From UBA7803 sp963822255 (GTDB taxonomy: Bacteria > Pseudomonadota > Gammaproteobacteria > Pseudomonadales > Azotimanducaceae): a DNA stretch of 64,000 nucleotides. The number at the start of each line of letters is the position of its first letter. Within the stretch, counting starts at the first letter, position 1. Below, piece by piece: positions 33,766 through 42,847 of the stretch. The translations under genes and the position numbers were made by a program. Location of the stretch: NCBI GenBank assembly GCA_963822255.1, contig CAWGGV010000008.1, forward strand, positions 434,001-498,000, given 5' to 3'. The notes below the pieces were generated by a model that was not told the DNA's origin, ran no database searches, and saw only the letters and a list, made by a program, of their open reading frames with translations.

Positions 33766-34667
33766 CGGGCGGCTGGCACTGGTTCGTCATCATCGGTGCG
33801 TTGGCGAGCCTGGCATTCTTCCTGGCGCTGCTGCTCGGCAACCGCAAGACCAGCAGCGACGTCACCACCGGCCACGACTTCGACGGCATACAGGAATACG
33901 ACAACCCGCTGCCCATGTGGTGGGTCTGGATGTTCGTGCTGACGATCGTCTTCGGCCTGGGGTACCTCGCGTACTTTCCGGGGCTCGGCAACTTCCACGG
34001 GCTCTCGGGATGGACCTCGGCAGCCGAGCTCGAGCGGGCGCAACAGGCTCACGACGAGCGATTCGCACCGCTTTATGCATCGCTCGCCGAGCTCGACGAG
34101 GTCGGGCTTCACCACAGCCGGCAGGCCATGCAGGTGGGCCGGCGCCTGTTCATCAACAACTGCTCTACCTGCCACGGGGTCGCCGGACGCGGAGCGTTCG
34201 GATTTCCGAATCTTACGGACGAGGAATGGCGCTGGGGCGGCGGCTTTGCGCGGATCGAAGAAACCATCACCGGCGGACGGCAGGCCGCCATGCCCGCCTG
34301 GGGCGCGGCGCTGGGCGACCAGGGCGTAGCGGACGTGGCGCAGTACGTCCTGTCGATCTCGGACAATCCACACGATGAGCGGGCCGCCGAGCGGGGGCAC
34401 CAGCAGTTCCAGACGTTCTGCGTGGCCTGCCACGGGGCGGAAGGCAAGGGCAACCCGATGCTGGGCGCGCCAGATCTGACCGACGACATCTGGCTCTACG
34501 GCGGCACCGCCGAACGCATCGCCTACACCGTCCGCAACGGCCGCAACGGCCGCATGCCAGCCTTCGACGGGGTGCTGAGCCAGGACAAGATTCACGTGCT
34601 GGCTGGCTACGTGACGTCGTTGAGCGAACCGTCGGCCCCGGCCGGCGAGCGCGAGCATGAGTCATGA
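33762..34667 (+). CDS. ccoP: cbb3-type cytochrome c oxidase diheme subunit III
   Basis: The 301-residue protein has two N-terminal membrane helices (HWFVIIGALASLAFFLALLL; MWWVWMFVLTIVFGLGYLAY). The conserved HDFDGIQEYDNPLPMWW lies between them. Two cytochrome c domains follow, with CSTCH and CVACH and Met ligands in AAMPAWG and GRMPAFDG. The ATG overlaps the ccoQ stop, and the ccoG start region overlaps its stop. Confidence 0.95.
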   Translation: MTGGWHWFVIIGALASLAFFLALLLGNRKTSSDVTTGHDFDGIQEYDNPLPMWWVWMFVLTIVFGLGYLAYFPGLGNFHGLSGWTSAAELERAQQAHDERFAPLYASLAELDEVGLHHSRQAMQVGRRLFINNCSTCHGVAGRGAFGFPNLTDEEWRWGGGFARIEETITGGRQAAMPAWGAALGDQGVADVAQYVLSISDNPHDERAAERGHQQFQTFCVACHGAEGKGNPMLGAPDLTDDIWLYGGTAERIAYTVRNGRNGRMPAFDGVLSQDKIHVLAGYVTSLSEPSAPAGEREHES

Positions 34668-34669
34668 GC

Positions 34670-36093
34670 ATGAGTGAAAGTCGCGTGTTCAGCACTCCGG
34701 CAATGGCGAGGCGGAACCGATCCGTCTGGAGGGATTCGGTGAGCGGGATCTCTACCAGAAGCGGGAGAAGATCTTCACTCGCTTCGTCGGCGGCTTCTAT
34801 CAGCGGCTGCGCTTCTTCACCGGGTGGCCGCTGCTCGCCGGATACTTCCTGCTGCCTTGGCTCGACTGGAACGGCCGACAGGCCGTGCTTTTCGACCTGC
34901 CGGCGCGCCAGTTCCACATTCTCGGGATCACGTTCTGGCCCCAGGATTTCTGGCTGCTGGGATGGCTGCTCATCATCGCCGCGTTCGCGCTGTTCACCTT
35001 TACGACCCTGGTGGGCCGCATCTGGTGCGGCTACACCTGTCCACAGACGGTGTGGACGGCCATCTTCATGTGGATCGAGCAGTTCGCCGAGGGCGAGCGT
35101 CACCAGCGCATTCGGCTGGACAGTGCGCCCTTGAGCTTCGAGAAGGTCAGAAAGCGAGGCCTGAAGCACGCCATGTGGCTGGGTATGGCCTTCCTCACGG
35201 GACTCACCTTCGTCGGTTACTTCACCCCGATCCGCGAGCTGGTGGGGGACCTTGCCGACCTTCAACGCCAGTGGCTGGGCCGTGTTCTGGCTGGCCTTCT
35301 TCAGCGCCGCCACCTACGTCAACGCCGGCTGGATGCGCGAGCAGGTGTGCATCTACATGTGCCCGTACGCCCGCTTCCAGTCCGCCATGTTCGACCAGGA
35401 CACGCTGATCGTCTCCTACGACAGCGGCGCGGGGCGAGCCTCGGGGTGCACGCAAGCGCGGTACCAACCCGGACGCGCTGGGCGACTGCATCGACTGCAC
35501 ACTGTGCGTGCAGGTATGCCCCACCGGCATCGATATCCGCAACGGCCTGCAGTACCAGTGCATCGGCTGCGCCCATTGCATCGACGCCTGCAATCAGGTG
35601 ATGGACAAGATGGGCTACGCGCCGGGCCTGATCCGCTATACCACGGAAAGCGAGCTCGGCCGGCGGCCGCACCCATTGGCTCCGACCCGGAGCATCGGCT
35701 ACGGCCTGGCGCTCACTGGTCATGATGGGAGTGTTCGGCTACGCCCTGGTGCATCGCAATCCCTTCCAGGTGGACGTGCTCCGCGAGCGCGGTGAGCTGT
35801 ATCAGGAGATGCCCGGCGACCTGATCGGCAACCAGTACCGGCTGCGGCTCATGAACAAGAGCCAGCGCAATGCAACCGTCACCGTCAGCGCCGTCAGCGC
35901 CCTGCCGGTTCAGCTTTCAATCACCGAGCCCGTGCGCCTGGCGCCGGAGGATCTGCTGGACCTGCCGCTGACCGTCACGGCTCCGAGGAGCCTCCTCACG
36001 GTGCCCAACGTGCCGGTAACGATCCGCATCTGTGAGCAACAGTCCGGCCGCTGCGACAGCGAGCAGACTCGATTCCTGGGACCCCGCTCATGA
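34670..36093 (+). CDS. ccoG: CcoG/RdxA-type polyferredoxin, cbb3 oxidase assembly (several frameshifts)
   Basis: CcoG is a membrane Fe-S protein involved in copper delivery to the cbb3 oxidase. In order one reads GFGERDLYQKREKIFTRFVG, GRIWCGYTCPQTVWTAIFMW, CIYMCPYARFQSAMFDQDTL, GDCIDCTLCVQVCPTGIDIR, CIGCAHCIDACNQVMDKMGY, then the C-terminal Ig-like domain (TVTVSAVSALPVQLSITEPV). The gene is split by a missing base near 34702 and extra bases near 35254, 35429 and 35715. Once these are corrected the protein is complete, about 474 aa, with all Fe-S cysteines. The start MSESRV at 34670 or MSMSES at 34664 overlaps ccoP. The stop overlaps the next ATG. Confidence 0.88.
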
Positions 36094-36245
36094 AGAACAA
36101 AGTGCTCTACCTGATCGTCGGCATTCCCGTGCTCGCGGTGCTGATGGGGATGGTCACCCTGTACGTGGCCATCACCCACGCCGACCCGGGTGTACAGGTC
36201 GAGAAGCCGGCCATGAGCAAAACGAGCTGGCGCGACGCGGAGTAA
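36090..36245 (+). CDS. ccoH: Short CcoH/FixH-like membrane protein
   Basis: The 51-residue protein begins MKNKVLYLIVGIPVLAVLMG with one membrane helix, then VAITHADPGVQVEKPAM and a short tail. It occupies the ccoH place between ccoG and ccoI, its ATG overlapping the ccoG stop. Classical CcoH is about 150-170 aa with a periplasmic domain, so only the N-terminal anchor portion is present here. It may be a minimal CcoH or a distinct small assembly protein. No extra frame continues it. Confidence 0.6.
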   Translation: MKNKVLYLIVGIPVLAVLMGMVTLYVAITHADPGVQVEKPAMSKTSWRDAE

Positions 36246-36256
36246 CGCCGTTGGCC

Positions 36257-38432
36257 ATGTCTACCATCAGCGTCGCCGACATGCATTGCGGCGGCTGCGT
36301 CGGCAAGATCGAGCGTGCGCTCGCCGGCTGCGAGGGCATCACGGCGACCCACGTCAACCCGGCGAGGCGTCTGGTGCTGGTGGAGCACGGGCCCACCACC
36401 GATCCGGTGGCGCTGCTTCAGCGCATCGAGGACGCGGGCTTCCACCCGAGCCTGACCCGCATCGAGTCCGGCAGCGCCCGTCAGCGCGACCTGCTGAAGC
36501 GCCTGGGCGTGGCCGGGCTCGCCATGATGCAGGTGATGATGTTCGCAATCGCTCTCTACTCGGGCGCTTTCGAGGGTATGGAGGACGTCTACCGCCGGCT
36601 GCTCGAGCTCGCCAGCCTCCTGTTCTGCCTGCCGGTCGTGGGGTACGCGGCGGTTCCGTTCTTCAGGAGCGCCGTGGCCGCGCTGGTCTCGCTGGCGCGC
36701 CCACGCAAGCTGGGCAGCGGTGGGCTCAATATGGACGTTCCCATCGCCCTGGCCATCGCTGCTGCGTTCACCGTAAGTCTCGTCGACACGCTGACCGGGT
36801 CCGGCAAGGTGTACTACGACTCGGTCGTGATGTTCACGTTCCTGCTGCTCACCTCCCGCTACCTCGACGATCGACTGAAGGCACGTTTCGACGACGCCAA
36901 CTGGAGTCTGGCCTCCCTGCCCGAGCAGGCGCTGGTGGTGGACGACGACGGCGCCACCCGTTCGGCGCCTCTGGGGGCGATTCTGTCCCGGCACCCGCGT
37001 GTGGGTCGAACAGGGCAATCAGGTACCTCTCGACGGACACGTCAGCGGCGGTGAGGCGACGCTGGACGAATCCGCGCTGACGGGCGAGTCCGTATGGGTT
37101 CGGCGGCGGCCGGGCGAGAACGTGTTCGCCGGCACCATGAACCAGGGTGCGGGATTCGAGATGGTCACCAGCGTCACCGTCGACGGCACGCGCATTGCCG
37201 CCATCGCGGAGCTGGCAGCCCGGGCCCAGGCGGACAAGCCTGCGGTGGCGCAGCTCGCCGACCGGATCGCCCGGGGCTTCGTCCCGGGCGTGCTGGCCCT
37301 GCGCGGCACTCACCTGGTTCGGCTGGCAGCTCGTCGATCCTTCCGAGGCGTTCGTCGCCGCGCTGACGGTTCTGGTGGTGAGCTGTCCCTGCGCCCTGTC
37401 GCTGGCGACGCCGGCGGCAATCACGGCCGCGATGACGCGCCTGCGGCAGAGCGGCGTCGTGCTGACCCGCGCCGACGCGCTCGAGCAGATGGCCGCCGTC
37501 GACGCCGCCATCGTCGACAAGACCGGCACGCTCACCGTTCACGATCCCGTCATCACCGGCGTCGACATGGCTGAGCGGCGACCCCCGCCGCCGCGAGCAG
37601 TGGCCGAAGGTCGCCGCGGCGCTGGAGTGCCACGCCAACCACCCTCTGGCCCGGGCGTTCCGCAACGGCTATCCCAACGCCGATCCCGGCCTGGTGGACC
37701 ATGTCCGGGTGGTGCCCGGCGCCGGCGTCGAAGGCCGATTCGAGGAGTATGCGGTGCGGATCGGCCACGCAGCGTTCTGCGGCGCGCGGCGAATCCGACG
37801 AGCGCTCCGTTTACCTGGCCGTGGACGGGGTGCCGGTGGTGCGTTTCGACGTCTCCGATCCGTTGCGGGCGGACGCCGCGCGCCGCCATCGCCGGGCTGA
37901 AGCGCGCGGGGCTGCAGGTCACCATGGTCAGCGGCGACGCCCCCGAGCGCTGCGAAGCCCTGGCCGGCTTGCTCGGCATCGACTTCGCTGCCCGCCAGGC
38001 GCCGGAGACCAAGCTGGAGATCACCCGGCACCTTCAGCATCAGGGCCGCAAGGTGCTGGTGCTCGGTGATGGCATCAACGACATTCCGGCGCTCGCCGCC
38101 GCCGACGTGTCTGCGACGGTGCTCGAAAGCAGCGACCTGGTGAAATCCAAGTGCGACGTGCTGCTGTTGTCGCGGCGGCTGGGCGCGCTGGTGGAGCTGG
38201 TCGAACGTCAGCCGCCGGACGCGGACGGTGGTGCGCCAGAACCTGCTCTGGGCGCTGGCCTACAACCTCACGGCCATGCCCCTTGCGGCGTTCGGCTTCG
38301 TGGCCCCATGGACGGCCGCTCTGGGCATGGCTTGCAGCTCCCTTCTGGTGATGGCCAACGCCTCCCGGCTGCTGACGGCGCACGGCGCGCCGCCGGTCGG
38401 CCAAGCCGTGCCGGCGAGCACCGGGAGGCTGA
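36257..38432 (+). CDS. ccoI: CcoI/FixI copper-transporting P1B-type ATPase (many frameshifts)
   Basis: CcoI exports copper for cbb3 oxidase assembly. An N-terminal HMA domain has MHCGGCVGKIERALAG. Membrane helices follow, then TGESVWVRRRPGENVF, the CPC motif VVSCPCALSLATPAAITAAM, the phosphorylation motif DKTGTLTVHDPVITGV, an HP motif in ECHANHPLARAFRNG, and LVLGDGINDIPALAAADVSA. The reading frame breaks near 36985, 37302, 37572-37576, 37784, 37884, 38215 and just before the end. Each break is repaired by removing one base, and all catalytic motifs survive. The start is ATG 36257 or TTG 36251. The end is uncertain: TGA at 38430 is used if one more extra base lies near 38410. Confidence 0.85.
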
Positions 38433-38435
38433 GCC

Positions 38436-38591
38436 GTGGCGGTGCTGGTGCTGCTGATTCCGATTTCACTGCTGCTGATCGGCGTGGCCGGCGGCATGTT
38501 CATCTGGGCCGTGAACCACGGCCAGTTCGAGGAGCTCGATCGCCACGGCTTCGACATCCTCGAGGATTCATCAGGAGACAACGAGGAATGA
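38436..38591 (+). CDS. ccoS: cbb3 oxidase maturation protein CcoS
   Basis: The 51-residue protein starts at GTG 38436 (MAVLVLLIPISLLLIGVAGG). One membrane helix is followed by the characteristic MFIWAVNHGQFEELDRHGFD and an acidic tail. CcoS is needed for cofactor insertion into the oxidase. It directly follows ccoI, and its stop overlaps the ATG of the YIP1-like gene. Confidence 0.92.
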   Translation: MAVLVLLIPISLLLIGVAGGMFIWAVNHGQFEELDRHGFDILEDSSGDNEE

Positions 38592-39193
38592 AGACTTTGT
38601 TGAACGGCTTGCTGGTCACGTTCAGCCCCCACCGCGGCTGGCAGAGCATCAGAGACGACTCGCCCGGCCTGCTGCGGGTGCTGACGCTGCACACCCTCCC
38701 GTTCGCGCTGATCCCGGCCGTCTGCTGGTACTTCGGCGTCACCCGGAGCGGCTGGTCGCGTGGCCGGCGACATGATGCGCCTGACGCCGTCGAGCGCCCT
38801 GCCCATGTGTGTGCTGTTCTATCTGGCCATGATCGCCGGCGTCGTCTTCCTCGGGTTCATGGTGCGATGGATGTCGGTCTCCTACGGCACCGTCGCCACC
38901 CTGGCTCAGGGGGTCACCCTGATCAGCTACACGGCCTCGCCATTCTTTCTCGCCGGCGTCATCGGCCTGCATCCGGTGCTGTGGATCGACATCCTGATCG
39001 GCTGCGCCGTGGCCTGCTACTGCATCTTTCTCCTGTACACGGCACCAGTCCCGATCATGGGCGTGCCACCGGAGCGCGGCTTCCTCTACGCCAGCGCGGT
39101 GTTCGCGGTGGCGCTGGTGTCGTTCGTCGCTCTGCTCGGCGCCACCGTCGTGCTCTGGAACTTCGGCGCCGAGACCCGGAATACACCTACTGA
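38588..39193 (+). CDS. YIP1/DUF1282-family inner-membrane protein (frameshifted)
   Basis: The protein has about 200 residues and five membrane helices: LTLHTLPFALIPAVCWYFGV, MCVLFYLAMIAGVVFLGFMV, YTASPFFLAGVIGLHPVLWI, CAVACYCIFLLYTAPVPIMG and FAVALVSFVALLGATVVLWN. Conserved start MKTLLNGLLVTFSPHRGWQS and PIMGVPPERGFLYASA are typical of this YIP1 family. An extra base near 38759 splits the gene, and a further shift near 39170 restores the expected PEYTY end. Function is unknown. The overlap with ccoS suggests cotranscription. Confidence 0.75.
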   Translation: MKTLLNGLLVTFSPHRGWQSIRDDSPGLLRVLTLHTLPFALIPAVCWYFGVTRSGWSRGRRHDAPDAVERPAHVCAVLSGHDRRRRLPRVHGAMDVGLLRHRRHPGSGGHPDQLHGLAILSRRRHRPASGAVDRHPDRLRRGLLLHLSPVHGTSPDHGRATGARLPLRQRGVRGGAGVVRRSARRHRRALELRRRDPEYTY

Positions 39194-39271
39194 CACCGGC
39201 CTCCTGTGTGGTGGGGACGCGGCGCTCCTGCAGCACGGCGACCCAGCTCACGAATAGCGCCGGCGAGCCGG

Positions 39272-39277
39272 TACAAT
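39272..39277 (+). promoter_or_regulatory. Candidate -10 box of trxB
   Basis: TACAAT lies 28 bp before the trxB GTG, in the sequence CCGGTACAATAGCGGGC. The -35 region is weak. It suggests trxB has its own promoter apart from the cco genes. Confidence 0.4.
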
Positions 39278-39304
39278 AGCGGGCTTTTTCCACAGGGAGT
39301 CATC

Positions 39305-40256
39305 GTGGCCGACCTCCATCACCGACTCATCGTCCTCGGATCCGGGCCCGCCGGCTACACGGCCGCGCTCTACGCCGCCCGCGCGAACCTGAAGCCGGTG
39401 CTCATCACGGGCATCGAGGTGGGGGGCCAGCTCACCACCACCACCGAGGTGGAGAACTGGCCCGGCGGCCACGCCGAGCTTCAGGGGCCGGAGCTGATGA
39501 TGCAGATGGCCGAGCACGTGGAGCGCTTCGACGCCCGGGTGGTCAACGACTACGTCACCCAGGCGGATCTCGCCACGCGCCCGTTCCGGCTGGTGGGGGA
39601 CGACGGCGAGCTACACGTGCGATGCCCTGATCATCGCCACCGGCGCTTCCGCCAAGTATCTGGGGCTGCCGTCCGAGGAAGCCTACAAGGGCCGCGGCGT
39701 GAGCGCGTGCGCCACCTGCGACGGCTTCTTCTACCGTAATCAGATCGGTCGCCGTGATCGGCGGCGGCAATACGGCGGCGGAAGAAGCGCTGTATCTCTC
39801 CAACCTGTGCACGCAAGGTCTACCTGGTGCACCGGCGGGACAGCCCTGCGCGCCGAGAAGATCCTTCAGGACCGCGCTGTTCGCCCGCGACAACATCGAG
39901 CCGGTGTGGCACCACACGCTCGAGGAGGTGCTCGGCGACGACGCAGGGCGTCAGCGGCGCGCGGGTGCGCTCCACCGCCGACGGCACCGAGCCAGGACCT
40001 CGACGTCACCGGCGTCTTCATCGCCATCGGTCACCAGCCCAACACTGCCATCTTCGAAGGTCAGCTCGACATGCGCGGCGGCTACATCGTCACCCGGAGC
40101 GGCCTCGACGGGAACGCTACCGCCACCAGCGTCCCCGGAGTGTTCGCCGCCGGTGACGTGGCCGATCACGTGTACCGGCAGGCGATCACCTCGGCGGGGT
40201 TCGGCTGCATGGCCGCGCTCGACGCAGAAAAGTATCTGGACGCCCTCGACGGCTAG
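39305..40256 (+). CDS. trxB: Thioredoxin reductase (seven frameshifts)
   Basis: TrxB passes electrons from NADPH via FAD to thioredoxin. Seen in order: FAD site RLIVLGSGPAGYTAALYAAR, GGQLTTTTEVENWPGG, redox centre SACATCDGFFYR, NADPH site VAVIGGGNTAAEEALYLSN, GVFIAIGHQPNTAIFEGQ, and GVFAAGDVADHVYRQAITSA. One extra base near each of 39611, 39747, 39814, 39845, 39876, 39949 and 39992 must be removed to read the protein through. The result is then full length and close to the family. GTG at 39305 has AGGGAG upstream. Loss of this gene by seven separate mutations that keep every motif is implausible. Confidence 0.88.
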
Positions 40257-40311
40257 CGCGACCAGCCCGACCGGCAACACCGAAGCTGCATCAAACATGC
40301 GCCCTAACCGG

Positions 40312-40341
40312 CTGACTTCGTAAGTGTTTTTTTGCTACAAT
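40312..40341 (+). promoter_or_regulatory. Sigma-70-like promoter
   Basis: CTGACT (40312-40317), an 18-bp spacer with a T run, and TACAAT (40336-40341) resemble -35 and -10 boxes. The predicted transcript start is about 20 nt before the ATG of the next gene, so the leader is very short. Confidence 0.5.
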
Positions 40342-40369
40342 GCGTCGTTCTGACGCTGGCTCGATGGCC

Positions 40370-40810
40370 ATGTCCAACTTCATCGCCCTGAACAGTACTC
40401 AGCCGAAGGTGGTGTCCCGCTACAAGCAGGAGGTGCGGGCCATCGTCGTCGACCGCGCCGCCGACCACATCGAGCAGCTGCTTCCGGCCGGCCGCAAGCC
40501 TTCCCCGAGCCGATACGAAAAAGCGCTGCAGGAAGGCCTGCAGCGGGCCAAGCTGGACGTGATGGCGGAGCTGTTCAGCATCATGCACGATATCGCCCGA
40601 CCCAACGCCGTGGCGGACTGGTCCCGCGGAGAGGACGGCCTGCGCCGCAAGGCCCGTAGTGCCACCGCCACCATGAGCCTGATCATCGCCTACGAGCAAG
40701 TGGTTCGCTACGTCGTCAACCTTCGGGCCCACGTGAAGCCGGAGGCGCTGAAGGCAGACACAGCGAAGCCGAAGGCAGCGAAAGCGGCGAAGTCGGCGCG
40801 AGGGAAATAG
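40370..40810 (+). CDS. Hypothetical helical protein with basic C-terminal tail
   Basis: The 146-residue protein has no cysteines or membrane segments. The body is helical (YEKALQEGLQRAKLDVMAEL; ATATMSLIIAYEQVVRYVVN). The last 25 residues are a lysine/alanine tail (KPKAAKAAKSARGK) that suggests nucleic-acid binding. Starts at 40364 (MAMSNF) or 40370 (MSNF) are possible and neither has a clear ribosome site. A promoter lies directly upstream. I do not recognise a family. It converges with pcm. Confidence 0.6.
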   Translation: MSNFIALNSTQPKVVSRYKQEVRAIVVDRAADHIEQLLPAGRKPSPSRYEKALQEGLQRAKLDVMAELFSIMHDIARPNAVADWSRGEDGLRRKARSATATMSLIIAYEQVVRYVVNLRAHVKPEALKADTAKPKAAKAAKSARGK

Positions 40811-40834
40811 CCTCGGCCAGGGCTGGACGCCGGC

Positions 40835-41479
40835 TCAATGCTCGCCGGTAAGCGGCACGAACTGCACGGGCAGCACGTCGCGGTGCTCGAGCGACCCGTC
40901 TGCCGCCTTGCTGATCACGGTCAGCATCTGACCGCCGAACATCGGCCCCAGGGGAATCACCATGCGGCCGCCTGGAGCGAGCTGCTCCGCGAGCTTCGGC
41001 GGCAGTTCCTCACTCACGGCAGTGACGACAATTGCATCGTACGGCCCCGCGTCCGGCCAGCCATACCAGCCGTCCCCCGTCTTCACGTGCACCGTGCCAT
41101 AGCCCAGCTCCTCAGGCGCTCCGCCGCCTGCTGCGCCAGCTCCGGGATGATCTCGACGCTGTACACCTCGTCCACCAGCTCTGCGAGAATCGCCGCTTGA
41201 TAGCCGGAGCCAGTGCCGATCTCGAGTACCCGGCTGCTGCTCTCGACGTTCAGCAGCTCCGTCATGAGCGCGACGATGAACGGCTGGGAGATAGTCTGGC
41301 CATGGCCGATGGGCAGCGCTGTGTTCTCCAACGCGTAAGGGTGCTGGCTCGGCGGGACGAAGGCGCGCCGAGGCACCGCACGCACGGCCTTCAGGACGTC
41401 CTCCGCGATGGTGGTCTGGCCGGTGTACGCAGCGGTCTGCCGCGCGTCCCGGCGGATCGCTTCGATCAGATGGTCCATG
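40835..41479 (-). CDS. pcm: Protein-L-isoaspartate O-methyltransferase (one frameshift)
   Basis: Pcm repairs isoaspartate in damaged proteins using SAM. Motifs: RAFVPPSQHPYALENTALPI, GHGQTISQPFIVALMTELL, SAM site RVLEIGTGSGYQAAILAELV, then after a frame change VHVKTGDGWYGWPDAGPYDA, IVVTAV and APGGRMVIPLGPM. The change near 41108-41113 is repaired by one missing base (…AERLR-ELGYGTVHVK). The start MDHLIEAIRRDAR at 41479 has GGAGG upstream. The adjacent SAM-hydrolase gene is divergent. Confidence 0.88.
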   Translation of the reverse strand, partial: HGPSDRSDPPGRAADRCVHRPDHHRGGRPEGRACGASARLRPAEPAPLRVGEHSAAHRPWPDYLPAVHRRAHDGAAERREQQPGTRDRHWLRLSSGDSRRAGGRGVQRRDHPGAGAAGGGAPEELGYGTVHVKTGDGWYGWPDAGPYDAIVVTAVSEELPPKLAEQLAPGGRMVIPLGPMFGGQMLTVISKAADGSLEHRDVLPVQFVPLTGEH

Positions 41480-41647
41480 GGAGAGACCTCCGTGCGGGTC
41501 CTGTTGCCGGCAACGCTCACCCGGACGATGCTACTCGTCCGACGTAGCAGCATCCATGCGCAACGATGACGGCACAGCGTGGCATGGATGCTGCTGGGCA
41601 CGGCGCAGTGGATCAGATCGGAAATCGATCAGAGGAGGCCATCGTCC

Positions 41648-41761
41648 ATGGCGTACCCGAATACCAAGCAGACCCGCCGCAGCCCCACCCGTCGCACCAC
41701 CAGCGCGCTGGCTGTGGCAGGCGGCGTCGCGCCGGGCACGGAACGCGCGCCGCGAGCTTGA
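41648..41761 (+). CDS. Small basic ORF coupled to the SAM hydrolase gene
   Basis: The 37-codon ORF starts at ATG 41648, with GAGGAGG 11-17 bp upstream. It begins MAYPNTKQTRRSPTRRTTSA, rich in Arg and Thr. Its TGA overlaps a TTG that is the best start of the downstream SAM hydrolase (TTGA). The strong ribosome site with a stop/start overlap suggests it is translated and serves coupling. No family is recognised. Confidence 0.5.
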   Translation: MAYPNTKQTRRSPTRRTTSALAVAGGVAPGTERAPRA

Positions 41762-42504
41762 TCGCGCTGTTCACGGATTTCGGCTACCAGGGCGCCTACG
41801 TCGGCCAGATGAAGGCGGTGCTGCACGGCCTCGCCCCGGGCGTACCGGTGGTCGATCTCATGCACGATGCGCCGGTGTTCGAGCCGCGGTCGGCAGGCTA
41901 TCTACTTGCCGCCGTGGCGGCCGATTTTCCGGCGGGCTCCGCAATCGTTGCGGTGGTCGATCCCGGCGTCGGCACGGCGCGCAGCGTGCTCGCGGTACGC
42001 GCCGATGGCCGATGGTTCGTCGCGCCTGACAATGGGCTTCTGGATCCGCTGAGTCGGCTCGCCCTCGACGTACAGCGCTGGGAGATTCGCTGGCGGCCCG
42101 AGCGCCTCGCGGTGAGTTTTCATGGACGCGACTTGTTCTGTCCGGTGGCAGCTCGCTTGTTTCTGGGCGAGCCGCCTGAGGCAATCGGGGGGCACCGGAT
42201 CACGGGCTCTCTGCCGGATGTCGCCCTGGACTGGCCGCACGTCATCTACATCGATCGATTCGGTAATGCCGTCACCGGAATAAGGGCCGGCGGCGTGCCG
42301 GAAACGGCCGCCATCGAGGTCGGCCAGAGCCGTTTGACGTATGCACGAACGTTTGGCGACGTGCCGCGTGGAAGTTGCTTCTGGTATCGCAACTCGAGCG
42401 GGCTGGTGGAGCTCGCGGCCAATCAGGCGGCGGCTGCGGAACGACTGGGAATCACGACGGGCCAGCAGGTCAGGTTGCTGATGGCTGGCGATAGGCCCAT
42501 GTGA
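41758..42504 (+). CDS. SAM hydroxide adenosyltransferase (DUF62/SAM hydrolase family)
   Basis: The 248-residue enzyme, related to fluorinase and chlorinase, hydrolyses S-adenosylmethionine to adenosine and methionine. Conserved stretches: IALFTDFGYQGAYVGQMKAV, IVAVVDPGVGTARSVLAVRA, RWFVAPDNGLLDPLSRL, VIYIDRFGNAVTGIRAGG and RNSSGLVELAANQAAAAERL. The halide-binding insertion of fluorinases is not evident, so the hydrolase role is favoured. A TTG at 41758 is chosen as start because homology begins immediately after it and it overlaps the stop of the small ORF. A much longer frame from 41566 lacks homology upstream. Confidence 0.85.
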   Translation: MIALFTDFGYQGAYVGQMKAVLHGLAPGVPVVDLMHDAPVFEPRSAGYLLAAVAADFPAGSAIVAVVDPGVGTARSVLAVRADGRWFVAPDNGLLDPLSRLALDVQRWEIRWRPERLAVSFHGRDLFCPVAARLFLGEPPEAIGGHRITGSLPDVALDWPHVIYIDRFGNAVTGIRAGGVPETAAIEVGQSRLTYARTFGDVPRGSCFWYRNSSGLVELAANQAAAAERLGITTGQQVRLLMAGDRPM

Positions 42505-42847
42505 TGCCCCGCCTTCGAGAAATCCGATCGATGCGCTCCGCCATGCGACGAATCGCATAGCGCCCCACGGGAGGCGCCGGCTGCTTGGGCTCCTCCGCCA
42601 CGCGACGCTGCGCGGTGGCAGCAAGTTCTACCCAGTTCCCGGATCCCGGACTCGCCTCCCTTGAAGCCCGGCGCCCGCGAAGACGCAAGCGTCATCAACT
42701 GGCAATCCAGCCTCCAGCCGACCGCTTATGCTCGTGCCAGGGCCTGAAAAGGCCGGTGACTCCGGGTCGACGGCAAGCCTCACGTATTCCGGTTCAGGTG
42801 TTGTAGTCCCGACGGGCGATTCATGCGCCCTAAAGCAAGGACGGTCA
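42505..42847. other. Intergenic stretch, possible minus-strand coding remnant
   Basis: No clear gene. On the minus strand about 42500-42640 reads a natural-looking basic stretch (EEPKQPAPPVGRYAIRRMAE, RIDRISRRRGI) without a good start. It may be a small gene or a remnant. Nothing else is recognised before the arylsulfatase remnant. Confidence 0.25.

Noticed and set aside
34670..38432. ccoG and ccoI as true pseudogenes
   Set aside because: All Fe-S cysteines, the CPC motif, the DKTGT motif and the GDGIND motif are intact. The operon is otherwise complete, and the breaks are single-base and clustered.
39305..40256. Programmed frameshifting in trxB
   Set aside because: Seven shifts in 400 bp without slippery heptamers or shared context cannot be a programmed mechanism. 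Sequence error is simpler.
41758..42504. Fluorinase or chlorinase role for the DUF62 protein
   Set aside because: The insertion loop that binds halide in fluorinases is not evident, and the neighbours have no halogenation genes. Hydrolase is the common function.
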